A stretch of DNA of 64,000 nucleotides from an uncultured Aquimarina sp. (GTDB lineage: Bacteria; Bacteroidota; Bacteroidia; Flavobacteriales; Flavobacteriaceae): contig NZ_CANLMP010000007.1 of NCBI RefSeq assembly GCF_947492405.1, positions 248,001 through 312,000 of the forward strand. Direction: 5' to 3'. A program made the position numbers and the translations under genes. The notes under the pieces are model-generated. The model was not told the DNA's origin and did not search any database. It saw nothing but the letters and a program-made list of their open reading frames with translations. Of the stretch, positions 8,126-17,300 are shown one piece after another (position 1 is the stretch's first letter; each line of letters opens with the position of its first letter).

Positions 8126-9481
8126 ATGAGAAAACTCATTATCTTACTTTTATTAGTACCTTTTCTATCAATTTCTCAAAATATTAAGGGAGTTGTATTA
8201 GATACACAAAATGGAAAAGCTTTAGGCGGTGTAAACGTCTATGTGAAAAATCAGAAAAGAGGTACGGTCACTAATGTTAAAGGTAAGTTTACTTTACCAT
8301 TTACCGATGTGAATAAGGATACTATTTATTTTTCTTATCTAGGTTATAAAACAAAAGAAGTTCCATACTCTGATATCAATAAAAAGAGATTAACGGTTTA
8401 TCTTACACCAAACCCTGAAGAGCTTAGCAAGGTTGAAATTTATGCAGATAGGAAGTTAAAACCAGTGGTGAAGTTTGAAGCTCTTTCTGATATGAAAGAA
8501 ACTCTTTATGCATTTGGTTCTGTCTTGGTTGATAATAAAATTTATGTTCAAGGAGGTGATTTTTCTTCAAATGTAAAGTCTCAAATCCAAGCAATAGATG
8601 TTGATCCTAGTTTGACACATCCAACTACTCCTTTTTCAGAGTTTTTAAGAAAATCTTTTTTCCGAAGTAGAAACTGGCAAGGTTATAAGGGAGACCTTAT
8701 GATTTATGATATCGATTCTGATACTTGGAATACATCTCGCATAGATTTTAGAAAAAGGGCGTATCATAATATTCATTTTTATAACAATAAAATATATGCA
8801 TTAGGAGGAAAGCAATTATCAGTTGGCAGAAAGTATGAATATCTTGATTCTAAAATTGAAGTTTTTGATCTTAATGATAACAAAGTTTCTGTAGATCATA
8901 CCAATCCCCATGAAGCAGCTGATTTCGCTTCTTTTTTATATGATAGTCGTCTAATTGTTATGGGAGGGTCTGTTAAAATTAAGAGAAATGGGAAGAAGAT
9001 ATATTCGGATAAAATTCATACTTATAATTTGAATACTGGACTCTGGTATGAATTAGGTAATATTCCTTTCTTAAATGAAATACGTGGAGCACTGGTAAAT
9101 GATAAAATATTTACGATTGAAATTTCTGATGATAATATGCCCGCGAAGTTACACACGTTCAATCTGACTAATGGTAAATGGAAAAATATAGGAATTTTAT
9201 CAAAGAATATTAAGAACCCTGCTATTGCAAGTATGGATCACATGATTTACTTTTTTGAAGATGGTAAGCTCTATACGTTAGATACTAATACTAATACTTT
9301 TAATGAGTATTTAATTAACTTGTATTTACAAGGTTCTGAGATGTATTGTTATAAAGATAAACTTTTAATATTAGGAGGGTATGAAGAAAGCAGAATCTCT
9401 AAAATGCCTTCTTCTGGATTGTTTAGTATTGATTTAAATCAAATTGATAAAACAAGAATCAATTTGTATAGTCAACTATAA
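8126..9481 (+). CDS. Secreted kelch-repeat protein with carboxypeptidase-like domain
   Basis: This 451-residue protein starts with a signal peptide (MRKLIILLLLVPFLSIS). A CarboxypepD_reg-like beta-sandwich follows at about residues 20-105 (GVVLDTQNGKALGGVNVYV ... GTVTNVKGKFTLPF). The rest is a kelch-type propeller, with repeated glycine pairs in KIYVQGGDF, KIYALGGKQ, LIVMGGSVK and LLILGGYEE. No TonB receptor or plug domain follows, so it is a stand-alone cell-envelope protein. It may bind a ligand or another surface protein; its substrate is unknown. I see no partner gene in the immediate neighbourhood. Confidence 0.8.
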   Translation: MRKLIILLLLVPFLSISQNIKGVVLDTQNGKALGGVNVYVKNQKRGTVTNVKGKFTLPFTDVNKDTIYFSYLGYKTKEVPYSDINKKRLTVYLTPNPEELSKVEIYADRKLKPVVKFEALSDMKETLYAFGSVLVDNKIYVQGGDFSSNVKSQIQAIDVDPSLTHPTTPFSEFLRKSFFRSRNWQGYKGDLMIYDIDSDTWNTSRIDFRKRAYHNIHFYNNKIYALGGKQLSVGRKYEYLDSKIEVFDLNDNKVSVDHTNPHEAADFASFLYDSRLIVMGGSVKIKRNGKKIYSDKIHTYNLNTGLWYELGNIPFLNEIRGALVNDKIFTIEISDDNMPAKLHTFNLTNGKWKNIGILSKNIKNPAIASMDHMIYFFEDGKLYTLDTNTNTFNEYLINLYLQGSEMYCYKDKLLILGGYEESRISKMPSSGLFSIDLNQIDKTRINLYSQL

Positions 9482-9571
9482 TTTTTTTAAGAAAAAACCT
9501 ACAAAACAAAATAAAAAACAAGTTAAAATACATTTTTTAAAGACAAAACGTATCTGTTAGCTATATTTTTT

Positions 9572-9579
9572 TATATTTG
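9572..9579 (+). promoter_or_regulatory. Promoter -7 element before a small ORF
   Basis: TATATTTG is an exact TAnnTTTG match in the gap after the kelch gene. It points at the small open frame starting 33 bases later. Confidence 0.5.
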
Positions 9580-9612
9580 CACCATAAAGAAACAACTATA
9601 ACATCATTAGCT

Positions 9613-9690
9613 ATGCAGAATTTTTTTACAAAGCAACCGATATACGTTTACTTTTTTATTATTTCTATTGTATTGGCCTGCATTTCATAA
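9613..9690 (+). CDS. Possible 25-residue membrane peptide
   Basis: The frame starts with ATG and encodes 25 residues: a basic, polar start (MQNFFTKQP) and then one hydrophobic stretch (YVYFFIISIVLACIS) of a length that could span or anchor in a membrane. An exact promoter box lies 33 bases upstream, and a short hairpin (TTACAGA at 9694-9700 with TCTGTAA at 9707-9713) follows. I do not recognise the peptide. It may be a real small membrane protein or a chance frame within a small RNA; conservation would decide. Confidence 0.35.
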   Translation: MQNFFTKQPIYVYFFIISIVLACIS

Positions 9691-9743
9691 TAATTACAGA
9701 TTCAATTCTGTAAATAGCTGCTTCATAGTACAAAACTTCTGAA

Positions 9744-10562
9744 TTAAATAAGGTTTGTTTTTTTTGCTTCGATCATCTTAGCTAACATATATTCTACACC
9801 ATTTTCATCATTACTTTTAGTACTATAATTTGCTGCTGCTTTGACATTAGGATGGGCATTTTGCATAGCAAAACTGTATGTTGCCTGTGACATCATCTCC
9901 AGATCATTGTTATAATCCCCAAAAACCATTGTTTCTTCGGTAGAGATATTTAGACTTTTCTGAAGATTATGAAGTGCGTGACCTTTATTGGCATTGTTGT
10001 GGGATAAATCCAACCAGACTTTACCAGAAACTTTTACTTTTAATCTATTTTCTAAATGTTTTAGCGCTGGATATAAATATTTTTCGGAGCCTTTCTCATT
10101 GCATATAGCAATTTTTAGATATTGGTCATCTATTACCTGTGATAAATCTTTGACCACTTCGTACCTGCCATAGAATTCATCTAGCATATTTTCGAATTCT
10201 TTGCCATAATCTTCTATATATGCCTTTTTACGACCACATAATATTACCTGCGAGCCTTTTAAATCTTTAGTGATTTCTAATAATTCCAAATAGGTTTGAC
10301 GATCAATTTCTGTAGTTTGTAATTCTTCGTCTTTATGCATGGTTAACGCTCCATTTTCCGCAATAACAATCATATCATCTTTAATAGCGTCTAGTTTGTG
10401 TACAATACTATAATATTGTCTTCCACTGGCAGCTACGAAGGTAACCCCTAAATTCTTTAGTTCATCAAATAAATAAAAGAAGGATTGACTTACTTCTCCT
10501 TTAGAATTAAGAAGGGTGCCATCCATATCGGTAGCTACAAGTTTTATTTGGGATAAATCCAT
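9744..10562 (-). CDS. Cof-type HAD-superfamily phosphatase
   Basis: The 272-residue protein shows HAD motif I (DMDGTLLNS, residues 12-20), motif II AASGR, and motif IV GDYNNDLEMM with the preceding catalytic Lys region KGHAL. A C2-type cap lies between them, as in the Cof/YbiV group of sugar-phosphate and cofactor phosphatases. The exact substrate cannot be read from sequence. It is transcribed alone on the minus strand. Confidence 0.9.
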   Translation of the reverse strand: MDLSQIKLVATDMDGTLLNSKGEVSQSFFYLFDELKNLGVTFVAASGRQYYSIVHKLDAIKDDMIVIAENGALTMHKDEELQTTEIDRQTYLELLEITKDLKGSQVILCGRKKAYIEDYGKEFENMLDEFYGRYEVVKDLSQVIDDQYLKIAICNEKGSEKYLYPALKHLENRLKVKVSGKVWLDLSHNNANKGHALHNLQKSLNISTEETMVFGDYNNDLEMMSQATYSFAMQNAHPNVKAAANYSTKSNDENGVEYMLAKMIEAKKTNLI

Positions 10563-10662
10563 ATGATCAAAAATTTAAACAGTAAAGGTATTGGAGTTAA
10601 AAAGAATACAGTCTATTATTAATATAAAATTTGTATTAAATTGCTTTTAGAATTTTATAAAA

Positions 10663-11085
10663 ATGAAATTTTTCCAAAAAGAAATAAAACTTCAACCTTA
10701 TTCCAGAGGTTTCCATTTGATTACAGATAAGGTGCTTTCTGAAGTTTCAGAGATTAGTCAGATTGAGATCGGACAACTACAAGTGTTTATTAAGCATACT
10801 TCTGCTAGTCTAACCATTAACGAAAATGCAGATCCAACTGTGAGACAGGATTTCGAAAGTCATATAAATAGCATGGTTCCTGAAAATGCACCATATTATG
10901 TACATACTTATGAAGGTCCCGATGATATGCCTGCGCATATTAAAGCTTCGTTAATGGGTACTTCTGTTCAAATACCGATTACCCATGGAAAACTTAATCT
11001 AGGAATTTGGCAAGGGATTTATCTATGTGAACATAGAAATTATGGAGGTTCTAGAAAACTCGTATTAACAGCTTTTGGTTCTTAA
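10663..11085 (+). CDS. YjbQ-family protein (secondary thiamine-phosphate synthase type)
   Basis: A 140-residue protein of the UPF0047/YjbQ family. Key motifs are HTSASLTINENADPTVRQDF (from residue 46) and the C-terminal LGIWQGIYLCEHRNYGG, which holds conserved His/Glu residues that bind a metal in solved homologues. Some members show weak thiamine-phosphate synthase activity, but the true role is unsettled. Its stop overlaps the stop of the convergent membrane-protein gene by 4 bases. Confidence 0.9.
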   Translation: MKFFQKEIKLQPYSRGFHLITDKVLSEVSEISQIEIGQLQVFIKHTSASLTINENADPTVRQDFESHINSMVPENAPYYVHTYEGPDDMPAHIKASLMGTSVQIPITHGKLNLGIWQGIYLCEHRNYGGSRKLVLTAFGS

Positions 11086-11522
11086 AACCAGTTTGCCCAA
11101 GGGATTCTTGATAACATTAATAACCAGGCTATTGTATAAAAAATTGCCAACATTTTAAACTTTGGAGTTGAGGTTAGCTTCTTTTTATGCTTAGAATATC
11201 CAACAGTAATAAAAACTACAGTTAAGATCATTACAGTAGGATGTTCTACATTATACAATCTTAATAAAGGATCTTTCATGATTTCACCTACTCCAATACC
11301 TTCAGTAAACCAAACAATAGTAGGGGAAACAAAGAATATAATAATTCCTATTAAGAGCTGAAGATGTGTAACAATTAAACAGAAAAGTGATATTCTGAAA
11401 TCTTTAGGAGCATACTCTTTTTTAGTAAAAAAACCGATTAATGCATTGATCGTTGCGAGGGTTACAATAAGAACAACTAGATATGCCCAATAAGAGTGAA
11501 CGATTTGTATAGCTTCGTACAT
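11082..11522 (-). CDS. Four-helix membrane protein of unknown function
   Basis: This 146-residue protein has four predicted transmembrane helices (about residues 12-32, 47-67, 90-110, 122-142). His residues in HSYWAY, THLQLL and EHPTVM sit near helix ends, which resembles small cytochrome b-like proteins of Bacteroidetes. Haem binding is only a guess. It is preceded by the terminator of the upstream TonB receptor gene, so it has its own promoter. Confidence 0.75.
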   Translation of the reverse strand: MYEAIQIVHSYWAYLVVLIVTLATINALIGFFTKKEYAPKDFRISLFCLIVTHLQLLIGIIIFFVSPTIVWFTEGIGVGEIMKDPLLRLYNVEHPTVMILTVVFITVGYSKHKKKLTSTPKFKMLAIFYTIAWLLMLSRIPWANWF

Positions 11523-11562
11523 AATAATGTGTTTAGTTTATCCAAAGGTAAACATAATGTAT

Positions 11563-11596
11563 AAAAAAACCTCGCTCAATTTGAGCGAGGTTTTTT
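11563..11596. terminator. Strong intrinsic terminator after TonB receptor
   Basis: An 8-10 bp GC-rich stem (CCTCGCTC at 11570-11577 with GAGCGAGG at 11583-11590) has seven A residues on one side and six T on the other. It ends the receptor transcript on the minus strand and could act in both directions. Confidence 0.9.
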
Positions 11597-11615
11597 ATTT
11601 TGAAAATGTGTTTTA

Positions 11616-14219
11616 TTAAAACTTATAACTTAAACTAGCATTCCAAGTTCTTCCAATTCCTAAGAAATAACCGAAAGAGTCTAATTGATTAATGTAAGAA
11701 GAATTAAATAAATTCTTTACATTTCCTCTAAATGTAAGTTTGTCGTCACCAAAGTAAAACTTATAAGTAAGACCTATATCTACAAGGTCATATGATGGTA
11801 GTCTTGGTGCTTGGAAAACCTCTCCATCAATTGAAGCTTGTACAACATCTTCTGGATCAACAAAACCATAAAGATCAGCATATATATTATAATCAGCATC
11901 TATAGATAGGTTATCGAAGATGTCAAAATATCCACTTAATCCAAATGATGTCTGAGGAGCGTTACCAACTTTAGTTCCTGTTAATTCGATTTCTCCTGTT
12001 TCAATAATAGTTGCAGTATCATTGTTCGCAAGTGTAAAAGGAGAGTTTCCTTCGAATTTCCAGTTACCGATTGAACCATATCCTTTTAATCTCCATTTCC
12101 CACCATCTGGACGGTATTCGAAATCGAATTCTACACCTTGGTGAATTTGCCCAACACTTGTCAATCTATAAGTACTAAAATCACCATTAGCTAGTTCTGG
12201 ACCTGCAGTACTTAGGAAACGATTCGCCCATTCAGTTCTGTATACGTCAACATTTAATGCAAAGTTGCTACCTCTATAACGATATCCTGCTTCGAATCCA
12301 GTAATCTCTTCATTATCAACTTCCGGATCTACTAGTTCGTTAGAATTTCTGATGTCTACAAATACATTATCTAAGAATGGTTGACGAGAGAAAAACCCTG
12401 CATTACCATATATCGAGTGCTGTTCAGTAAGATTGTAAGAAGCTCCTCCTTTTAAGTTGTATCCAACTTTGTTTAGTTTTTCAGAGTCACCTAAACCTTC
12501 ACCTCGTCCAATAAAGCGACCTTCTCTTTGGTAAGATTGAGTAGATACTGCTGCTTGAGCGAATATAGAAAACTTATCAGTAGCATATTCTGCCTGACCA
12601 AATCCTCCTAAATAATTGATATTCTCAGAATAATCGAATTGTGTACGATTTGCCTCATCAGCAAAATCAAAAAGAGCTGACCAAGGATCTGCTGCATACT
12701 CTTCAGTAAATACATAATCGTCAGGTCTATCAGTTCTAAAGTTGTCTAAGAAACCACTAAGTCCTAATAAATCATTTACTTGTCTAAAGTGATCACCTCT
12801 ATATAATCTTCCATCAAACCCAACGTTGAATGTCCAGTTTTCTTCTAATTCAATATTTAAATTAGAAAGTAATCCATACCAGTTATGATTATTAACAGAA
12901 GATCTTCGGATATAAGAATCTCCAAAGTTTCCAAATCCATTTGCATCCGCACTAGCGATATTATTTTCGACAATTCGATCAAAATCGATATTATCGTTAT
13001 CATTGTCATTAACACGTACTCGACCTCTACCTAGGCCTCCAGTTCCACCTCCACGTCCCCATGAAGCATAAAGAACTGTAGATAAATCTAAAGCATCGTT
13101 AATATCGAAATCCCAGTTAAGATTGGCAACAGGTTTATGATAATAATTTCTTCTTTCTGTAAAACGCTCACCATTTAAGAAACCAGAGTTTCTATTGTGC
13201 TTTTCACCAAATTCTTCAAATACTTCTAAGTCTTGAGAGAAATTTTGCTCGTGCCATTGTGGAGCACCAGTTATCAATAGGTTAAATATATTTCTGTCAT
13301 TAGGTTTATACCCTACAGAGAATAGATAATTTTGTCCTCCACCAGCAGTACCTTCTGAGTATTTTCTATGCGCTTGCCAGTGATCAACCAAAACTGAAAA
13401 TGCCCATCCACTGTCATTCAGACCAGAGTTATAGCTAACTGTCGCTTTTCCATAACTATCATTACCACCTAATAATCTAACAAATCCACCTTGTTTCTGA
13501 TCTGTAGTTTTAGAAATAATATTGATAGTACCACCCACAGATGAGATTGCTAATTTAGAAGAACCTAAACCACGCTGTACTTGTACTGCATTAGCGACAT
13601 CAGACATCCCTGCCCAGTTTGACCAGAAAACTCTTCCATCTTCTGGGCTATTGATAGGTTGACCATTTAGTAATACTGCAGTATTTGTATTATCAAAACC
13701 TCTTAAGAAAATTTGACTATCACCAAATCCTCCTGCTTGATTAGATACGTATACCGAAGGAGTATTTTTGATAGTTTCTGTAAATTCTACATTACCCGCA
13801 GCTTTTAACTGAATATCTTCTCCTTTAATAGTAGATACTGCGATAGGAGTTTTTCTGTCCTCTGCTAAATCTACAACTCCCGTACCTACAATTACAATCT
13901 CTTCTAAAGAATTGTCTAATGCTAGCGTAATAATTCCTAAATCAACATCTCCATTGGTTACGTCATATGGAATATTTTTTGATCCAAAACCAACGTAAGA
14001 AATGTTTACTATTCCTTTTTGATTAGTAACTTTTAATGAGAACTTTCCATCAAAATCAGATGAAGTTCCATTATTAGTTCTTACTTCCAAAATATTTGCT
14101 CCAGGAAGTGGAGCATTCGATTCAGCATCATATACTGTTCCCGTTACTGTTCCTTGTGCAAACGTTCCTGAGACCGTTGCCAAAAGAATTACAATAAATA
14201 AAAATGTAATTTTTTTCAT
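11616..14219 (-). CDS. TonB-dependent outer-membrane receptor with carboxypeptidase-like domain
   Basis: From the ATG at 14219 the protein has 867 residues. It starts with a signal peptide (MKKITFLFIVILLA), then a CarboxypepD_reg-like domain (GTVTGTVYDAESNAPLPGAN), a plug domain (about 110-225, with FLRGFDNTNTAVLLNGQPIN), and a 22-strand type barrel ending in an aromatic residue (LSYKF). A longer frame exists up to 14270, but its extra 17 residues precede the signal peptide and are unlikely to be used. There is no SusD partner. Similar receptors take up iron complexes, vitamins or metabolites; the substrate cannot be read here. A strong terminator follows. Confidence 0.92.
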   Translation of the reverse strand: MKKITFLFIVILLATVSGTFAQGTVTGTVYDAESNAPLPGANILEVRTNNGTSSDFDGKFSLKVTNQKGIVNISYVGFGSKNIPYDVTNGDVDLGIITLALDNSLEEIVIVGTGVVDLAEDRKTPIAVSTIKGEDIQLKAAGNVEFTETIKNTPSVYVSNQAGGFGDSQIFLRGFDNTNTAVLLNGQPINSPEDGRVFWSNWAGMSDVANAVQVQRGLGSSKLAISSVGGTINIISKTTDQKQGGFVRLLGGNDSYGKATVSYNSGLNDSGWAFSVLVDHWQAHRKYSEGTAGGGQNYLFSVGYKPNDRNIFNLLITGAPQWHEQNFSQDLEVFEEFGEKHNRNSGFLNGERFTERRNYYHKPVANLNWDFDINDALDLSTVLYASWGRGGGTGGLGRGRVRVNDNDNDNIDFDRIVENNIASADANGFGNFGDSYIRRSSVNNHNWYGLLSNLNIELEENWTFNVGFDGRLYRGDHFRQVNDLLGLSGFLDNFRTDRPDDYVFTEEYAADPWSALFDFADEANRTQFDYSENINYLGGFGQAEYATDKFSIFAQAAVSTQSYQREGRFIGRGEGLGDSEKLNKVGYNLKGGASYNLTEQHSIYGNAGFFSRQPFLDNVFVDIRNSNELVDPEVDNEEITGFEAGYRYRGSNFALNVDVYRTEWANRFLSTAGPELANGDFSTYRLTSVGQIHQGVEFDFEYRPDGGKWRLKGYGSIGNWKFEGNSPFTLANNDTATIIETGEIELTGTKVGNAPQTSFGLSGYFDIFDNLSIDADYNIYADLYGFVDPEDVVQASIDGEVFQAPRLPSYDLVDIGLTYKFYFGDDKLTFRGNVKNLFNSSYINQLDSFGYFLGIGRTWNASLSYKF

Positions 14220-14395
14220 TATAATGAATTGAATTAATTGTTTGGCGCAAAAAAACAAATCTTTCCGCAATCTAAGATTATCTTAATGTTAAAATTTTTC
14301 ACATAAAATTTTAACGGTTTTAAGGTAATCTTATTTTGTATTTAATTGATTTATAACAAATTGAAAATATTCAAAAGTTATTAACCAAAAAAAAT

Positions 14396-16033
14396 CTAAC
14401 TCAAATACTTTTTTAACAGTGTTTTTGTTGACGAATCATGGTCAGAAATCTGCGAATTATCGATTTCATTTAAAATTTTTGTAGCTAATTGCTTACCTAA
14501 TTCTACACCCCATTGATCATAACTAAATATATTCCAGATGACCCCTTGAACAAAAATTCTTTGCTCATACATAGATACCAATGCTCCTAAATTTTTAGGA
14601 GTTAATTTGTTAATAAGTAAAGTAGTAGTTGGTTTATTACCCGTAAAGATTTTGAAAGGTATCAACTGTTTTAGTTTGTCTTCAGGAAGATTTTTGGATT
14701 TTAATTCTTCCAGCACTTCAGCTTCAGTTTTTCCGTTCATTAAGGCTTCAGTCTGTGCAAAGAAATTAGCCATTAATTTATCCTGATGATCTTTGTCTCC
14801 AAATAAGGAATGTTTAAAACCTATGAATTCTGCCGGAATAAGTTTTGTGCCTTGATGAATTAACTGAAAGAATGCATGCTGAGCATTTGTTCCCGGTTCT
14901 CCCCAGATAATAGTTCCTGTTTGATAATCAATAGGATTTCCATTACGATCCACACTTTTACCATTACTTTCCATGATGCCTTGCTGCAGATATGCTGGTA
15001 ATCTATGAAGGTATTGAGAATATGGAATGATAGCTTCACTTTCAGCATCAAAGAAATTGTTATACCATACACTAAGCAATCCTAAAATAACAGGTATATT
15101 CTCTTCAAAACTAGCAGTCTTAAAATGTTCATCCATTTCATAAGCACCTTCTAATAAAGATTCAAAGTTTTTATAACCTACAGATAAGCTTATGGATAGT
15201 CCAACGGCGCTCCAAAGTGAAAAACGACCTCCAACCCAATCCCATAATGGGAAAATATTAGATGAATCAATACCAAATTTCGTTACATTGGGAATATTAC
15301 TGGATACAGCAACAAAGTGTTTACCCACTGCTTCTAGAGAAGCCTGTTTGGTAAACCAAGTTCTGGCAGTAGTTGCATTAGATAATGTTTCTTGTGTAGA
15401 GAAAGTTTTTGAAACCACTACAAATAAGGTAGTTTCTGGATCAAGACCTTTTAAGTTTTGATGTACATGATCACCATCGACATTGGATATAAAATGAACA
15501 TTTAAGTGGTTTTTATAATGTTCTAAAGACTCTGTGATCATAGCTGGTCCAAGATCAGAACCACCAATACCAATATTTACAATATCGGTGAAAGGTTTAT
15601 TTGTATAGCCTTTTAATTCGCCTGATATCACCTTATCACAAAATGCTTCTATTTTGTTTTTTACAGCAGATACCTCAGGGACTACATTTTTTCCGTCTAC
15701 ATGAACTGTATTACTTGATGAGGTTCTAAGAGCTGTGTGCAATACTGCTCTTTCTTCTGTTTCGTTTATAATTTCACCTTCAAAATAACTTTGTATTGCT
15801 TTATCCAGTTGTACCTCTTTGGCCAGGTCTATTAAAAGTTTTTTGGTTGTTTCATCAATTCTATTTTTAGAATAATCTACATAAAAATCGTTCCAATCGA
15901 TAGAAAGTATTTCTGCTCGATCGGGAGACTTTGCAAAAAGGTCTTTTAAATGAGAGTCTTTTATATTCTCAAAATGGTTTTGTAAAGCTTCCCAAGCTTT
16001 TGTGGTGGTGGGATTAATAGTTGGTAATGCCAT
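14396..16033 (-). CDS. pgi: Glucose-6-phosphate isomerase
   Basis: A 545-residue enzyme of the long bacterial PGI class that interconverts glucose-6-phosphate and fructose-6-phosphate. The phosphate loop NIGIGGSDLGPAM, the signature region WVGGRFSLWSAVG, the active-site GTNAQHAFFQLIHQG with its His, and a C-terminal catalytic Lys region (GVELGKQL) are all present. It is the last gene of a minus-strand cluster and starts 4 bases after the M23 peptidase stop. Confidence 0.97.
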   Translation of the reverse strand: MALPTINPTTTKAWEALQNHFENIKDSHLKDLFAKSPDRAEILSIDWNDFYVDYSKNRIDETTKKLLIDLAKEVQLDKAIQSYFEGEIINETEERAVLHTALRTSSSNTVHVDGKNVVPEVSAVKNKIEAFCDKVISGELKGYTNKPFTDIVNIGIGGSDLGPAMITESLEHYKNHLNVHFISNVDGDHVHQNLKGLDPETTLFVVVSKTFSTQETLSNATTARTWFTKQASLEAVGKHFVAVSSNIPNVTKFGIDSSNIFPLWDWVGGRFSLWSAVGLSISLSVGYKNFESLLEGAYEMDEHFKTASFEENIPVILGLLSVWYNNFFDAESEAIIPYSQYLHRLPAYLQQGIMESNGKSVDRNGNPIDYQTGTIIWGEPGTNAQHAFFQLIHQGTKLIPAEFIGFKHSLFGDKDHQDKLMANFFAQTEALMNGKTEAEVLEELKSKNLPEDKLKQLIPFKIFTGNKPTTTLLINKLTPKNLGALVSMYEQRIFVQGVIWNIFSYDQWGVELGKQLATKILNEIDNSQISDHDSSTKTLLKKYLS

Positions 16034-16037
16034 TGGG

Positions 16038-17294
16038 TTATAAAATTTCTTGTTTTGGTTTGAATATAATACTGTCTAACTTTGTTTTCATAGGTTCTAT
16101 ATGCTTAAAATAAGCAGGTCTTAAACTATCATTTAGAGGCTTTGAGGCAGGCAAATCTTCTCTGAACGGATCTACTTCTTTACCATTTTTCCAGAAACGA
16201 TAACATACATGAGGTCCGCTGGTATTTCCTGTCATCCCGATGTATCCAATAACATCTCCTTGTCTGACATATTCACCAACCTTTACTGCTCTTCTACTCA
16301 TATGAAGGTATTGAGTGTCGTAAGTGGCATTGTGTCTAATTTTTACATATTTTCCGTTTCCACCTCTACGTTCTGATTTAGTAACGGTACCATCTGCAGT
16401 TGCTAATATGGGGGTTCCAACTGGAGCTGCAAAATCTGTTCCCCGATGTGGTCTTATTTTATTTCCATAATATCGTATTCTTCGCTTAAGATTATATCTC
16501 GAAGAAATTCTACTAAACTGAACAGGAGCTCTTAGAAAAGCTCTACGTAAATTGTTTGCGTCTTGATCAAAATAATCGGATGTACCATTAATAGTATCAT
16601 CTTCGAATTTAAACGCATATATAGGTTTGCTTCGATGTTCAAAATACGAAGCTTTGATTTCGCCAATTCCTGCTGGTATGGTATCGTTTATGTACTTCTC
16701 TGTGTAAATAACTTTAAATTGATCTCCAGCCTGAAGTCTTGTAAAATCTATGGTCCAGGCATAAATATCTGCCATTTTATAGGCAACAAGAAAACTAAGA
16801 TTCATATCATCAAACGTCTGGGATAGATTACTTTCTATGGTTCCAGAAGCTATTCTTTCTACTATTTTTACTGGTTTTGCACTTTTTCTGGCAATAATAC
16901 TATCTCTAAAGTCTACAACTGTATAGTCGATAAGTCCATTTTGATAAACAAAAATCTGCGCTTGTTCTGTAGTGTCTTTGGACTTAAGAAGAGTATATGC
17001 TTTTCCTGCCATAATCCTGGCAACGTTAAAGGTGTCTTTGATTTTATTCGAAATTTCAAAAACTTTAGCCCTGGAAATACCGTGACTATCTAATATAGCT
17101 CCAAAACTATCACCTGGACGTACGGTGTCTCTAACTACCTTGAAGTTGTTAAGATTGAATCCAAATTCCTTAACAGTAGGTGGTTCTTTTATTTCTTCAA
17201 TTACCTTAGGGGGAACTACTTCTACTTCTTTTTTTTCTTGCTGACATGAAATCAATACTACTGCTAAAAGTAGTATGTAACCTAAATTCTTCAA
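16038..17294 (-). CDS. M23-family (LytM) peptidase lipoprotein
   Basis: A 418-residue protein with a lipoprotein signal (LLAVVLISCQQ), so it is probably anchored to a membrane by Cys17. An OapA/LysM-like middle (GDSFGAILDSHGISRAKVFE) precedes a C-terminal LytM endopeptidase domain. Zinc ligands His283 and Asp287 (HRGTDF) and the catalytic His331 (QYLHMS) are visible. The last motif reads GPHVCYRF, so His362 is kept but the usual second His (the third ligand) is Cys364. I recall this variant from other Bacteroidetes. It probably cuts peptidoglycan crosslinks, or activates such enzymes. Confidence 0.88.
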   Translation of the reverse strand: MKNLGYILLLAVVLISCQQEKKEVEVVPPKVIEEIKEPPTVKEFGFNLNNFKVVRDTVRPGDSFGAILDSHGISRAKVFEISNKIKDTFNVARIMAGKAYTLLKSKDTTEQAQIFVYQNGLIDYTVVDFRDSIIARKSAKPVKIVERIASGTIESNLSQTFDDMNLSFLVAYKMADIYAWTIDFTRLQAGDQFKVIYTEKYINDTIPAGIGEIKASYFEHRSKPIYAFKFEDDTINGTSDYFDQDANNLRRAFLRAPVQFSRISSRYNLKRRIRYYGNKIRPHRGTDFAAPVGTPILATADGTVTKSERRGGNGKYVKIRHNATYDTQYLHMSRRAVKVGEYVRQGDVIGYIGMTGNTSGPHVCYRFWKNGKEVDPFREDLPASKPLNDSLRPAYFKHIEPMKTKLDSIIFKPKQEIL

Positions 17295-17300
17295 CTGACT

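Noticed and set aside
14220..14270. N-terminal extension of the TonB receptor (and similar ones at 19043-19090, 24346-24408, 40547-40609, 44326-44379, 30916-30954)
   Set aside because: In each case the extra residues come before a clear signal peptide or lipobox, so the inner ATG is the better start.
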